A stretch of 64,000 bases of DNA from Actinokineospora bangkokensis. Its GTDB lineage: Bacteria; Actinomycetota; Actinomycetes; Mycobacteriales; Pseudonocardiaceae. A program made the position numbers and the translations under genes. This document shows, piece by piece, positions 44,578-52,850 of the stretch. The notes beneath the pieces were generated by a model. That model did not search any database. It was not told the origin of the DNA and saw only the letters and a program-made list of their open reading frames with translations. The stretch lies in contig NZ_MKQR01000006.1 of NCBI RefSeq assembly GCF_001940455.1, forward strand, positions 62,001 to 126,000, written 5' to 3'. Each line of letters starts with the position of its first letter. Positions within the stretch are counted from its first letter, which is position 1.

Positions 44578-45141
44578 TCATGCGGTCGTGGACGTCGGCG
44601 CGGCGTCGAAGAGGTCCTCGACGTCGATGGACAGCGCCTTGAGGAACCGGCTCGTGAGGTTGTACATCCCGATCGCCAGCACGATCGTGACGACCTCGGC
44701 GGCCCCGAACTCGGCGGTGAGCCTGGCCCGCAGCTCGTCGGTGACGCCGTCGGGGTCGCGGGTCAGCGCGTCGGCGGTCTCCAGGATCAGCGCCTCGCGG
44801 TCGTCGAAGGCCGACCGCGCGCCCACCAGGTCCCCGACGACGGCGATCTGGTGCTCGGCGATGCCCGCCCGGCGCGCCGAGGCGGTCATGTGCGCCACGC
44901 AGTAGGTGCAGTCCTGGGCCTTGGCCGTGCCCAGCGCCGCCAGCGCGCGCAGCCGGGGCCCGATCGCGGGCGACCGGTACACCTGGGCCCACAGCGGGAC
45001 GAACACCGCGAGCAGGTCCGGGCTGTTGGCCATGGCGCGCAGGATGTTGGGCACGAAGCCGTACTCGGCGCGCACGGCGTCGAACACCTGCCGCACCGGG
45101 GCCGGGACGGAGTCGTCGTCGAGCAGTTCGACGGTGGCCAT
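44578..45141 (-). CDS. Carboxymuconolactone decarboxylase / AhpD-like protein
   Basis: The 187-residue protein has the AhpD fold. The redox or acid-base motif is CTYCVAHMTASARRAG (about residues 78-93), the CxxC-H pattern of this family. Family members reduce peroxides through the Cys pair or decarboxylate lactones. Here it may protect or support the oxidative enzymes encoded around it, or decarboxylate an intermediate. GAGGAG precedes the ATG. It is 11 bp from the ferritin-like gene and 18 bp from the flavin enzyme gene, within one operon. Confidence 0.88.
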   Translation of the reverse strand: MATVELLDDDSVPAPVRQVFDAVRAEYGFVPNILRAMANSPDLLAVFVPLWAQVYRSPAIGPRLRALAALGTAKAQDCTYCVAHMTASARRAGIAEHQIAVVGDLVGARSAFDDREALILETADALTRDPDGVTDELRARLTAEFGAAEVVTIVLAIGMYNLTSRFLKALSIDVEDLFDAAPTSTTA

Positions 45142-45159
45142 GCCGGGTCTCCTCTCGGC

Positions 45160-46746
45160 TCAGGCGGTGGGGACGAGCAGCCCGTAGCTGACGGCCTCGT
45201 GCACCAGGCTCTGCGCGCTGTCGCGCTCCTGCCCGGCGGCGGCGAGCGCGCCGACGAGGTCGACGCTGCTGCGGTGCCCGTCGGCCAGCTCCAGCAACCT
45301 GCCCAGGTGCTCGGTCACCGCCAGCGTCGGCCCGGCCGGGGTCACCACCGACCTGCCCGGCCGCAGGTGCGCGCCGTCGATGGCCAGGTCGTCCACGTAG
45401 GACAGCTCGGTGGCGGTGGTCAGCGGCGCCTGCGGGTCGACGCCGACGCCGGTGCTCTTGCCGTCGAAGATCTGCTCGATGGTGCTGCGCAGCTCCCCGG
45501 GCACGTCCAGCTCGCGCAGGTACCTGCTGTACCAGGAGCGGTGCTGGAAGGCGCCCGCGATGAGCGAGATGAACGCCTTCTCCGGGTCGATCTCGGCCAC
45601 GTCGAACTGGCTGCGGGCGTGCCAGAAGTAGGAGTCCTTGCTGCTGCCGTGCCCGCCGTAGAGGAAGTACACCTGCGCCCGCAGCCGCGCGAACTCCTTG
45701 CGGTAGGCCGCCTCGTAGAAGCCCAGCGCCTCGGCCTGCGGCACCTCCGGGCGGTCGAGCACGGTGTTGACGGTGACCGCGGCCAGGAAGCCGCTGAGCA
45801 TCGCCAGGTGCACGCCGGTGGAGAACAGCGGGTCGATGAAGCACGCCGCGTCGCCGACGGCGATGTAGCCGTCGCCGCTGAACCGGTCGTACTGGTAGGA
45901 CCAGTCCCTGGCCACGTGGATCTTGTCGGCCTGGGTGGCGCCCGCCAGCCGCGCCGCCAGCTCCGGGGTCTTGGCCAGGCACGCCTCGTAGTAGGCCTGC
46001 ATGCCGCCCTCGCGGTTCTCGTGCAGCACCCTGCTGTCGACGACCATGCCGACGCTGGTGCGGTCCTCGCGCAGCGGGATGAACCACCACCAGCCGTCGT
46101 CGAAGGTCGGCAGGAACGTGTTGCCCGCGTCCAGGCCCGGCGGGCGCTCGGCGCCGGTCCAGTAGGTCCACACGGCGAGGTTCTTGAGGTAGGGGTCCCA
46201 GTTCTGCTCGTGCAGCTGCTTGGTGACCAGCCCGCCCTGCCCGGAGGAGTCGACGATCCACCGGGTGCGCACGGTGTGCGCGCCGCCGTCGGCGTCGGTG
46301 AAGCTCACCGTCGACGGGGCGCCGCCGGTGCCCAGCTCGAACCCGGTGACCCGGTGCTCCTCGCGGACGTCGGCGCCGTGCTCGCGGGCGTTGTCCAGCA
46401 GCAGCTTGTCGAACTCGCCGCGCTCGACCTGGTAGCCGTAGTCGTAGGGCATGGCGAGGGCGTCCTTGAAGTACACCGTCCAGGGCTCGCGGTTCTCGCC
46501 CCACACCCACTCGACGCCGTGCTTCTTGACGTAACCGTCGCCCTCGATCCGGTCGAGCACGCCGATGCGCTTCATCAGCTCCGCGGTCCCCGACAGCAGC
46601 GACTCGCCGATGTGGTAGCGCGGGAACCGCTCCGCCTCCAGGATCAGGACGCGCTTGCCGTAGTCGGTGAGCAGGGTGCCGGTCATCGACCCGCCGGGGC
46701 CACCGCCGATCACCACGACGTCGTAGAGCTCCGCTTCCTCTGGCAC
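45160..46746 (-). CDS. Flavin-dependent halogenase-like protein
   Basis: The 528-residue flavoprotein has the FAD motif GGGPGGSMTG (about residue 14), the halogenase motif WWWFIP (about residue 220) and DPLFSTGVHLAM (about residue 313). A Lys pair YVKKHG near residue 73 falls where variant-B phenol/pyrrole halogenases have their chlorinating Lys region. The extra C-terminal domain (about 400-528) is larger than in tryptophan halogenases. Predicted to chlorinate or brominate an electron-rich or carrier-bound substrate with FADH2. A non-halogenating monooxygenase is the alternative. The start is GTG (46744-46746) with GGAGAA upstream. Confidence 0.82.
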   Translation of the reverse strand: MPEEAELYDVVVIGGGPGGSMTGTLLTDYGKRVLILEAERFPRYHIGESLLSGTAELMKRIGVLDRIEGDGYVKKHGVEWVWGENREPWTVYFKDALAMPYDYGYQVERGEFDKLLLDNAREHGADVREEHRVTGFELGTGGAPSTVSFTDADGGAHTVRTRWIVDSSGQGGLVTKQLHEQNWDPYLKNLAVWTYWTGAERPPGLDAGNTFLPTFDDGWWWFIPLREDRTSVGMVVDSRVLHENREGGMQAYYEACLAKTPELAARLAGATQADKIHVARDWSYQYDRFSGDGYIAVGDAACFIDPLFSTGVHLAMLSGFLAAVTVNTVLDRPEVPQAEALGFYEAAYRKEFARLRAQVYFLYGGHGSSKDSYFWHARSQFDVAEIDPEKAFISLIAGAFQHRSWYSRYLRELDVPGELRSTIEQIFDGKSTGVGVDPQAPLTTATELSYVDDLAIDGAHLRPGRSVVTPAGPTLAVTEHLGRLLELADGHRSSVDLVGALAAAGQERDSAQSLVHEAVSYGLLVPTA

Positions 46747-46794
46747 AGTTCTCCCTCGTTCTCGCTTCGCTGGGTGCGGTGGCCGGGCGGTCGG

Positions 46795-47466
46795 TCAGCC
46801 GTAGACGGCGACGTCCGCGTCCGGGGCCACCAGGTACCGGTAGAACGGGCTGTCGCTGCGGTAGCCCCGCGAGAACAGCTCGCCGGTGTCGAGCAGCAGC
46901 GCGGTGCTGGTGTCGGGCTCGTCGAGCTCGGTGTCGACGAACTCGATGCCGGTCTCGGTGAACCCGAGCGCCAGCAGCGGCCCCATCGGCGTGGTGGCCG
47001 TGTTGCGGAACAGGTCCGCGACGATGTGCGAGTAGCCGTTGCGCAGGCACCAGTGCAGGCACCCCTTGGACAGCGCGGCGAAAACGCCGTACGGCATTTC
47101 CGGGTAGCGCTGGTTGCGGAACTCCTCCAGGATCATCAGCCGCTGGCACTCGACCAGCCTGCGGCCTTCCCCGCGCAGGGCGGTGATGTCGGCGAACTGC
47201 TCGATCGGCAGCCGCAGGGACGAGTCCCTGACCAACCGCATGGTGCCCACCACCCGGCCGCCGGTGGCGGCCAGCAGGTACGCCGAGTGCGGGTGGAACC
47301 AGTCCTTGTGCAGCTCCGGGGCGTCCGGCGGCAACCACCCGTGCTCGCGGCCGTAGACCGCCCGCCACAGCCCGTCGACCTCGTCGTAATCGGAATCCGC
47401 GCACGCCAAATAGACCCCTGAATTGCGTGGAGTCGTCAGCGTGCGCTCAACGAATTGCCACTCCAA
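46795..47466 (-). CDS. N-acyltransferase of the FeeM / LuxI-like GNAT group
   Basis: The 223-residue protein has the pattern of acyl-ACP-dependent N-acyl amino acid synthases and autoinducer synthases. After a variable N-terminal part come GRVVGTMRLVRDSS (about residue 70), the LPIEQF segment, then GRRLVECQRLMI and a C-terminal TGIEFVDTEL. Such enzymes join a fatty acyl group to an amino acid or amine. The start is a TTG (47464-47466), rare but supported by CAGGGAG at the right distance. It is the first gene of the nine-gene minus-strand operon and may define its product as an N-acyl amino acid or a signal. A housekeeping acetyltransferase is less likely. Confidence 0.75.
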   Translation of the reverse strand: MEWQFVERTLTTPRNSGVYLACADSDYDEVDGLWRAVYGREHGWLPPDAPELHKDWFHPHSAYLLAATGGRVVGTMRLVRDSSLRLPIEQFADITALRGEGRRLVECQRLMILEEFRNQRYPEMPYGVFAALSKGCLHWCLRNGYSHIVADLFRNTATTPMGPLLALGFTETGIEFVDTELDEPDTSTALLLDTGELFSRGYRSDSPFYRYLVAPDADVAVYG

Positions 47467-48031
47467 AGCACTCCCTGGAAAACGGCTCGTGAGCTGAGCG
47501 CCGGTCGACGCTGACCTTTACTCGGTTTTCCCAGCGTGGCAGGCCGTCGTCGGGGTGTCAACGGCCCGCGGACCCGCCCGCGGGCGGTTAACTCGTTCGG
47601 AGCACGTTTAGCGCGGGAGCGCGCCGAACGAATGCGGTGCCGGTCGGGTGCGGCCGCTTCCCCCATTCGGTTCCTCTTCCGCCGAGAGATTATTCCCCGG
47701 ACGTGGAATGTCTGTCCACAGTGGAATTGACAGGTCGGTCCGCCGCCGCGCGGCCCGGCACACGTCGCAGGCCGTCCGCTGTGGACCCGGTGATCCACAA
47801 CGGTTCGCAGTCGCGCGCCCCCGGCGCCCGCGGGCCGGGCGGGCCGCGGCTGGGCGGTGGTCACCCGCGCGGGGCAGGTCGCGGGTGCGCTTCCGGTCAC
47901 ACCGGCCGCACGCCGTACGACTCATTCGGCGCACTCCCGCCCGTTCTCGGCGTCCGAAGGGTGGAATGGAAATCAAGTGGGAGGAGAACGGGATCAACCG
48001 GGGGTTGGCACGCCGTTCACCGCGCCGTGAA
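47467..48031. promoter_or_regulatory. 565-bp gene-free region upstream of the second operon
   Basis: No convincing gene is seen here. The region holds the promoter(s) of the minus-strand operon starting at 47466. An inverted repeat CGTTCGG / CCGAACG (47594-47600 / 47624-47630) and a small dyad TCCACAGTGGA (47714-47724) are possible operators. The dyad also occurs inside the gene at 1458-2606. Long runs of reading frame on both strands have no coding character and are probably chance. Confidence 0.4.
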
Positions 48032-49264
48032 TCAGGGCCGGGCGGTCGACAGGTCGAGGGCACCGGTGACGGCGGTGGCGATGAGGGTGTGGCGGCGCTC
48101 GGCGATCAGGGCCAGTTGGCGCTCGGTGGCGGTGCGGTGGGCGGCGGCCGCCGTGAGGCGCTCGTCCACCTCCGCCGCGGTGCGGGCCTGGGCGGCGGCC
48201 GGGGGGACGTGGGCGGCGGCGGACAGGTAGGCGGAGCTGTCGAGGTTCTGGATGCCCGTCGTCTGCTTGGTGTGGGCGGCGGTGCGGCCCGCGTGGTAGC
48301 GCGCGGCCAGGAGCAGGGCGGCGTAGCGGGGGTGCACGTGCGGGCGCGGGCGCAGGATGGAGACGAAGTTGGACGTGGTGGCGCGGGTTCCCGGCGGGCC
48401 GTCGTAGCTCACGGCGAAGCCCACGGGCGTCTTCCCGCCGCCGCCGGAGCGCTCCAGCAGGACGTCGCCGGGGCGCAGGGCCCGGGTGCGGAGCTGGTCG
48501 GGGGTGAGGCGCCGGTGGGTGGTGGCCGCCGCGCCCGCGGTGAGGGTGCGGCGGTCGAAGTCCGCGACCCGCACGCACAGGACGTCGTCCGGCCCCCCGT
48601 CCGGGTCCGCCCCCCACGCCCCCGCCCGCTCCGGCTCGAACAGGTGCTTGACCGGCACCCGCCGCCCCTCCCCGCCCGGTCGGTCCAGGGCGGCGACCAG
48701 GTGGGTCCTGGTGCGGTCGTCGACGAGCGCCAGCTCCCGGGCGTGCGACCGGGCCAGGGCGTCGAGGTCGGCGGTGGCGGCGTCGAGGGCGTCGGCGACG
48801 CGGCGCTGGGTGGCCGGGTCCGGGTGCGGCAGCAGCAGGTTGCGGACCAGTTCGGCGGTCAGGTTGTCCTGGGTGGTGCCGCGGGCCTGGGCGGGCAGCC
48901 GCTCGCGGGTCGCCAGCAGCGCGTACCGCAGGAACCGGGTGTCGGTGCCCGGGTCGGTGGGGGTGATGCCCAGGATCGCCTGGTTCCACGCCGCCGCCCG
49001 GCCCAGCACCGCCGCGTGCCCGATGCTGGCGTAGACGCTGAACAGCAGCGTGCCCGCCGGGGCCACGGTCAGCCGCGCCGCCGCCACCCCCGCCGGGGTG
49101 ACCTGCCGGGCGGTGGTGGTGACCTCCGCGCGGTTCGACATGTCGGAGATGGCGACCCAGGGGATGCCCCCGGCCACCGCCCAGCACCGGGCGTCGCCCA
49201 CCGGCGGCGTGCCCCCCGCGGTCAACCGCGCGAGGTGCTTCAACCGCATCTGGGGCCAGGCCAC
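48032..49264 (-). CDS. Lone HsdS-like specificity subunit (type I restriction-modification)
   Basis: The 410-residue protein has the two-repeat layout of HsdS. Target-recognition domain 1 starts at RLKHLARLTAGGTPP. A central conserved helical region (about 185-230; QRRVADALDAATADLDAL) follows, then target-recognition domain 2 and a second helical end (ERQLALIAERRHTLI). HsdS normally works with HsdM and HsdR, but neither gene is adjacent. The right neighbour is a divergent PPOX gene and the left is a long gap. It may be an orphan, a remnant of a lost system, or act with a methylase encoded elsewhere. The GTG at 49262-49264 has GAGGGGG upstream; ATG at 49249 is an alternative. Confidence 0.78.
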   Translation of the reverse strand: MAWPQMRLKHLARLTAGGTPPVGDARCWAVAGGIPWVAISDMSNRAEVTTTARQVTPAGVAAARLTVAPAGTLLFSVYASIGHAAVLGRAAAWNQAILGITPTDPGTDTRFLRYALLATRERLPAQARGTTQDNLTAELVRNLLLPHPDPATQRRVADALDAATADLDALARSHARELALVDDRTRTHLVAALDRPGGEGRRVPVKHLFEPERAGAWGADPDGGPDDVLCVRVADFDRRTLTAGAAATTHRRLTPDQLRTRALRPGDVLLERSGGGGKTPVGFAVSYDGPPGTRATTSNFVSILRPRPHVHPRYAALLLAARYHAGRTAAHTKQTTGIQNLDSSAYLSAAAHVPPAAAQARTAAEVDERLTAAAAHRTATERQLALIAERRHTLIATAVTGALDLSTARP

Positions 49265-49343
49265 CGCGCACCCCCTCGCCGCCGCTCCCGGGAACCGGGA
49301 CGATGGTGCCAGGACCACCACGGCGATGACGGAAGGACCCACC

Positions 49344-49769
49344 GTGTCCGACTTCGACCCCCGCGCCCTGCTCGCCGCGAGCAGGCTCGGCGTCCTGGCC
49401 ACGATCAAGGCCGACGGGCTGCCGCAGCTCTCCCCGGTGATGCCGTTCTACGACCCGGCGACCGGCCTGCTGCACGTGTCGATGACCGAGGGCCGGGCCA
49501 AGACCGCCAACCTGCGCCGCGACCCGCGCGCCGCCCTGGAGGTCACCAGCGAGGACGGCCGGTCGTGGGCGACCGCGGAGGGCCCGGTCGAGCTGGTCGG
49601 CCCCGGCACCGACCCGCAGGGGCCCGAGGTGCAGGCCCTCGTCGACTACTACCGCGCGGCCGCGGGCGAGCACCCCGACTGGGACGAGTACCGGGCGACG
49701 ATGGTGGCGGACAAGCGGGTGCTCATGACCATGACCGTCGCGCGCGTCTACGGGCAGTCCATCGGGTGA
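49344..49769 (+). CDS. PPOX-class (F420/FMN) split-barrel protein
   Basis: The 141-residue protein is of the pyridoxamine-5'-phosphate-oxidase-like fold. It has the N-terminal LGVLATIKADGLPQLSPVMPFYD strand pair, the TNLRRD-like KTANLRRDPRAAL element and a C-terminal RVYG. Actinobacterial members usually bind F420 and reduce small compounds or heme/biliverdin-like substrates. Size and motif order are normal. The GTG at 49344 has GGAAGGA upstream. Divergent from the HsdS-like gene with 79 bp between starts. Specific substrate unknown. Confidence 0.85.
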   Translation: MSDFDPRALLAASRLGVLATIKADGLPQLSPVMPFYDPATGLLHVSMTEGRAKTANLRRDPRAALEVTSEDGRSWATAEGPVELVGPGTDPQGPEVQALVDYYRAAAGEHPDWDEYRATMVADKRVLMTMTVARVYGQSIG

Positions 49770-49827
49770 GGGGCGGGCCCGGGGTGTTGTGCCGGGTGCG
49801 CGGGGCGGGCGGCGGTAGGCTCGCCGG

Positions 49828-50490
49828 GTGATCAGCCACGACGACCTCGACCCGTTCGGTGACCTCGACGCCGCTGCGCTCCCCGAGCGCCAGCAGCGCA
49901 TCCTGGTGGCCATCCGGGACTGCGTCGTGCGCCACGGGTACTCGCCCAGCACCCGCGAGATCGGCGACGCGGTCGGCCTGCGCTCCACCTCCGCGGTCTC
50001 CCGCCACCTCGCCAGCCTGGAGGAGAAGGGCTTCCTGCGCCGCAGCGCCTCGGTGTCGCGCCCCATGGACGTCCGGGTGTTCCTCGGCGGCGGGCGCGAC
50101 GAGCCGGGCGAGGGCGACTCGGTCCCGGTCCCGGTCGTGGGCGACATCGCCGCGGGCACCCCGATCCTGGCCGAGCAGCACGGCGACGAGACGCTCACCC
50201 TGCCCAGGGAGCTGACCGGCCGCGGCACGGTCTTCGCCCTGCGGGTGCGCGGCGACTCCATGGTCGACGCCGCCATCTGCGACGGCGACACGGTGGTGGT
50301 CCGCCAGCAGCCCGAAGCCCACAACGGCCAGATCGTCGCCGCGATGATCGACGACGAGGCCACCGTGAAGGTCTTCCAGCGCAGGGGCGGCCACGTCTAC
50401 CTGGAGCCGCGCAACCCCGCCTACGACGTCATCGACGGCGACCGCGCAACGGTCCTGGGCGTCGTCGTCTCCGTCCTGCGCAGCGTGTAG
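49828..50490 (+). CDS. lexA: LexA-type repressor
   Basis: The 220-residue protein has the classic two-domain layout. The N-terminal winged helix (about 15-80) includes the [16 protein letters not shown] recognition region. The C-terminal S24 protease domain has the Ala-Gly cleavage site (DIAAGTP), the nucleophile Ser in GDSMVDA and the Lys in ATVKVFQ. RecA-stimulated self-cleavage would derepress DNA-damage genes. The GTG start has no strong ribosome site, and no SOS box of the GAAC-N4-GTTC kind is apparent immediately upstream. It is not beside nrdR as the main lexA often is, so a second copy cannot be excluded. Confidence 0.85.
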   Translation: MISHDDLDPFGDLDAAALPERQQRILVAIRDCVVRHGYSPSTREIGDAVGLRSTSAVSRHLASLEEKGFLRRSASVSRPMDVRVFLGGGRDEPGEGDSVPVPVVGDIAAGTPILAEQHGDETLTLPRELTGRGTVFALRVRGDSMVDAAICDGDTVVVRQQPEAHNGQIVAAMIDDEATVKVFQRRGGHVYLEPRNPAYDVIDGDRATVLGVVVSVLRSV

Positions 50491-50501
50491 GGCAGATCCT
50501 C

Positions 50502-50660
50502 GCCTTCGGCTTTAAGGGCTTTCGGGACTTTGGTTACGTTGCGTGCGAACAAAAGCAGCGCGCCCACCTACGGAACCGCCGGCCCGGCTACGCAACCACC
50601 ACATCGAGCCCGCAAAGAAAATCCCGCGCTCTTCAAAGCCCCGAAGCCGAAGGCGAGGCG
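50502..50660. repeat. Degenerate palindromic element with partial match to the 148-bp family
   Basis: CTTCGGCTTTAAGGGCTTTCGG near 50504 is an imperfect inverted match to CAAAGCCCCGAAGCCGAAGG near 50636. Inside, CAACCACCACATCGAGCCCG (50589-50608) and GAAAATCCCG (50615-50624) match an outer arm and flank of the 148-bp elements. It lies after lexA and before the convergent azlD end, and looks like a decayed copy. Confidence 0.5.
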
Positions 50661-50687
50661 AACCAACACCCCTCAAGCCCAACCAGT

Positions 50688-51017
50688 TCACGGCACCCCC
50701 ACCAACCGCAACCCGACCGTCACCGCCGCGGCAGCCGCGATCACCAGGATGAAAGGTGCGCGGCGCCAAGCCAGAACGCCCGCCACCACCACCCCCGCGG
50801 GCCGGGCGTAACCGGCGAAGGCCGCTCCCTCGGTCAGCCCGTAGATCGCCACCAGGGAAGCCAGCAGCACCACCGAGCTGACTTCCAAGAAGCGCGCCAC
50901 GCGCGGGGGGAACGTGATGCGGCTGCGCAGTGCCGGTCCCGCGAAGCGGAAGGCGTAGGTGCCCGCGGACAGCACGCCGATGGACGTGAAGAGCAGCACG
51001 GGGTTGGCGAAGGTCAT
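50688..51017 (-). CDS. azlD: AzlD family branched-chain amino acid transport protein
   Basis: The 109-residue membrane protein has four predicted helices and the TYAFRFAGPALRSR motif near the N terminus that is typical of AzlD. Together with AzlC it forms a bipartite exporter for branched-chain amino acids or analogues such as azaleucine. The ATG at 51015-51017 overlaps the azlC stop (ATGA), so the two are translationally coupled. Confidence 0.88.
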   Translation of the reverse strand: MTFANPVLLFTSIGVLSAGTYAFRFAGPALRSRITFPPRVARFLEVSSVVLLASLVAIYGLTEGAAFAGYARPAGVVVAGVLAWRRAPFILVIAAAAAVTVGLRLVGVP

Positions 51018-51721
51018 GCGGCGACCCGCACCTTCGGCTCGCGCAGGGCGACCAGTGCGCCGAGGATGGCGATGAGGACCGGGAGGCCCGCGGGGAGGAC
51101 GGGGGTGGCGGCCAGGGCCAGCACGGCTCCGATGACGGCGCCCGCCCGGGTGGTGCTGTCGCGGAGGGAGTCGGCGATCAGGGCCAGGAGGACGGCGGGG
51201 AAGACGGCGTCGAGGCCCAGGGCGGCGGTGTCGGGGACGAGGGTGCCGATGAGGCCGCCGAGGGCGGTGCCGAGGGGCCAGCAGGTCGACACGGCCAGGC
51301 CGCAGAGCCAGTAGGCGAGGCGCTTGCGGTGGGGGGTGTCCTGGGCGATGGCCATGGCGACGGACTCGTCGTTCATGAGGTGGACGCCGAGGAGGCGGCG
51401 GGGGCCGCGGCCGAGGACGTCGGGCAGGGCCAGGCCGTAGGGCAGGTGGCGGGAGTTGACGAGCAGGCCCGCGGCCATGCCCGCCAGGGGGTTGCCGCCC
51501 GCCAGGACGACGCCGAGGAAGAGGAATTCGGCGCCGCCCGCCAGGACGACGCAGCTGAGCAGGACGGGGAACCAGAGCGGGAGGCCGCCCGCGACGGCGG
51601 TGGCGCCGTAGGAGAGCGCGATGGCGGTGACCGCAAGCGCCACCAGCGCCACGTCGGTGAGCAGCGCGCGCTCGGGGGAGCCTGGGGGGAACCGCATGCC
51701 GACGATGGTGGACCCGGCCAC
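51014..51721 (-). CDS. azlC: AzlC family amino acid permease
   Basis: The 235-residue membrane protein has about seven to eight helices, with the NSRHLPYGLAL motif of AzlC near residue 88 and HLMNDESVAMA near residue 113. It is the large subunit of the AzlCD exporter. The start is uncertain: GTG at 51719-51721 gives a longer N terminus, ATG at 51695-51697 is the alternative, and neither has a good ribosome site. A leaderless or weakly translated start is possible. Operon partner azlD follows with a 4-bp overlap. Confidence 0.88.
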   Translation of the reverse strand: MAGSTIVGMRFPPGSPERALLTDVALVALAVTAIALSYGATAVAGGLPLWFPVLLSCVVLAGGAEFLFLGVVLAGGNPLAGMAAGLLVNSRHLPYGLALPDVLGRGPRRLLGVHLMNDESVAMAIAQDTPHRKRLAYWLCGLAVSTCWPLGTALGGLIGTLVPDTAALGLDAVFPAVLLALIADSLRDSTTRAGAVIGAVLALAATPVLPAGLPVLIAILGALVALREPKVRVAA

Positions 51722-52033
51722 GGGTGTTCGTCAAGCCGAACGGTCGTATGATCCGCCGAACGGCCGGGTGGCTGCGCAGGACCTCACGGTACGCGACCGA
51801 GCCTGGGAAGGCGTCGGTCGCGACCGGCGCCGCGAGCTGCGGGCGCGTTGCTCACGAACTGGACGAAATGGACGTCCCTTGAGGATGGTCGACGCGGGTC
51901 GCGCCGCGCGGGTGCGCGGTGCGCGGCGGTGGGTGTGGTCGTGGTCACCCCGCGTGGTGGAACACCTCGGCGGTGCCGTAGGTTGGGGGTAGTTGAAAGC
52001 TTGACCAACCTGAGACCGGAGAGCGGACACCCC
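51722..52033. promoter_or_regulatory. 312-bp divergent region, azlC / nitroreductase
   Basis: No gene is seen. Two direct repeats GCCGAACGG (51735-51743 and 51755-51763) are 20 bp apart, about two helical turns, and enclose TATGAT (51747-51752), which resembles a -10 element. This is a plausible regulator-controlled promoter. The region near 52000-52012 (GAAAGCTTGACC) may hold the nitroreductase promoter. Confidence 0.4.
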
Positions 52034-52645
52034 ATGACCACCGAGCAGTCCACCCGCGCCCTGCACCTGGCCGAGGAGGCCCAGGACCTGCTGTTCCGCG
52101 AGGCGCGCACGGCGAACTCCTTCTCCGCAGAGCCGGTGACCGACGAGCAGGTCCAGGCCATCTACGACCTGGTCAAGTGGGCCCCCACCTCGATGAACAC
52201 CCAGCCGCTGCGGGTGCTGCTGGTGCGGTCGCCGGAGGCCAAGGCCCGGCTGCTGCCGCTGATGTCGGAGGGCAACCGCGCCAAGACCGAGAGCGCCCCG
52301 CTGGTGGCCGTGCTCGCCGCCGACACCGACTTCCACGAGCACCTGCCCACCCAGTTCCCGCACTACCCGGGTGCCAAGGACAACTTCTCCGACGAGGGCG
52401 GCCGCGTCGAGTTCGCCAAGTTCAACGCGCTGCTCCAGGTCGGCTACTTCATCCTCGGCGTGCGCGCCGCGGGCCTGGCCGCGGGCCCGATGTCCGGCTT
52501 CGACGCCGCCGGGGTGGACGCGGAGTTCTTCGCCGACGGCAAGCGCAAGTCGCTCGTCGTGGTCAACATCGGCAACCCGGGCGAGAGCCCCTGGTTCGAC
52601 CGCAACCCGCGCCTGGGCTTCGAGCAGGTCGTCGAGACGGTCTGA
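52034..52645 (+). CDS. Nitroreductase family protein, RutE/HadB-like
   Basis: The 203-residue FMN protein has REARTANSF near residue 22, the FMN-binding KWAPTSMNTQPLRVL segment (about 50-64) and AGPMSGFDAAGVD near residue 157. These fit the malonic-semialdehyde reductase / HadB-like nitroreductase group. It would use NAD(P)H to reduce a small aldehyde or nitro compound. GGAG lies upstream of the ATG. No pyrimidine-degradation genes are adjacent. Its last codons are part of a perfect 80-bp palindrome that acts as terminator. Confidence 0.87.
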   Translation: MTTEQSTRALHLAEEAQDLLFREARTANSFSAEPVTDEQVQAIYDLVKWAPTSMNTQPLRVLLVRSPEAKARLLPLMSEGNRAKTESAPLVAVLAADTDFHEHLPTQFPHYPGAKDNFSDEGGRVEFAKFNALLQVGYFILGVRAAGLAAGPMSGFDAAGVDAEFFADGKRKSLVVVNIGNPGESPWFDRNPRLGFEQVVETV

Positions 52646-52716
52646 CCCCTGGACGCGAGGAAGGCCCCCGACCGGATCCGGTCGGGGGCCTTCCTCGCGT
52701 CCAGGGGTCAGACCGT
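52637..52716. terminator. Perfect 80-bp palindrome at the nitroreductase 3' end
   Basis: The 40-bp arms 52637-52676 and 52677-52716 are exactly complementary with no loop, centred on GGATCC. The left arm starts inside the last coding triplets of the nitroreductase gene and includes its stop. It lies 135 bp from the convergent stop of the next gene. It is much longer than a normal intrinsic terminator, though that is the most likely function. Confidence 0.8.
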
Positions 52717-52850
52717 GCTTCCCCGGAGCGGCGTCAACTCGTGCGTCGTTGTGCCGGGTTGCCTCGGGTGGGACAGGCAGCCGTGGTGGCAAACGGGGGA
52801 CGGTGCCGGGTGGGGACGCGGGGGCGGGTGGCGGGTGTGCGAAGCACCAA

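Noticed and set aside
47600-48230. Genes in the 565-bp gap before the HsdS-like gene
   Set aside because: Open frames there on both strands are basic and low-complexity, lack ribosome sites and look like chance frames in GC-rich DNA.
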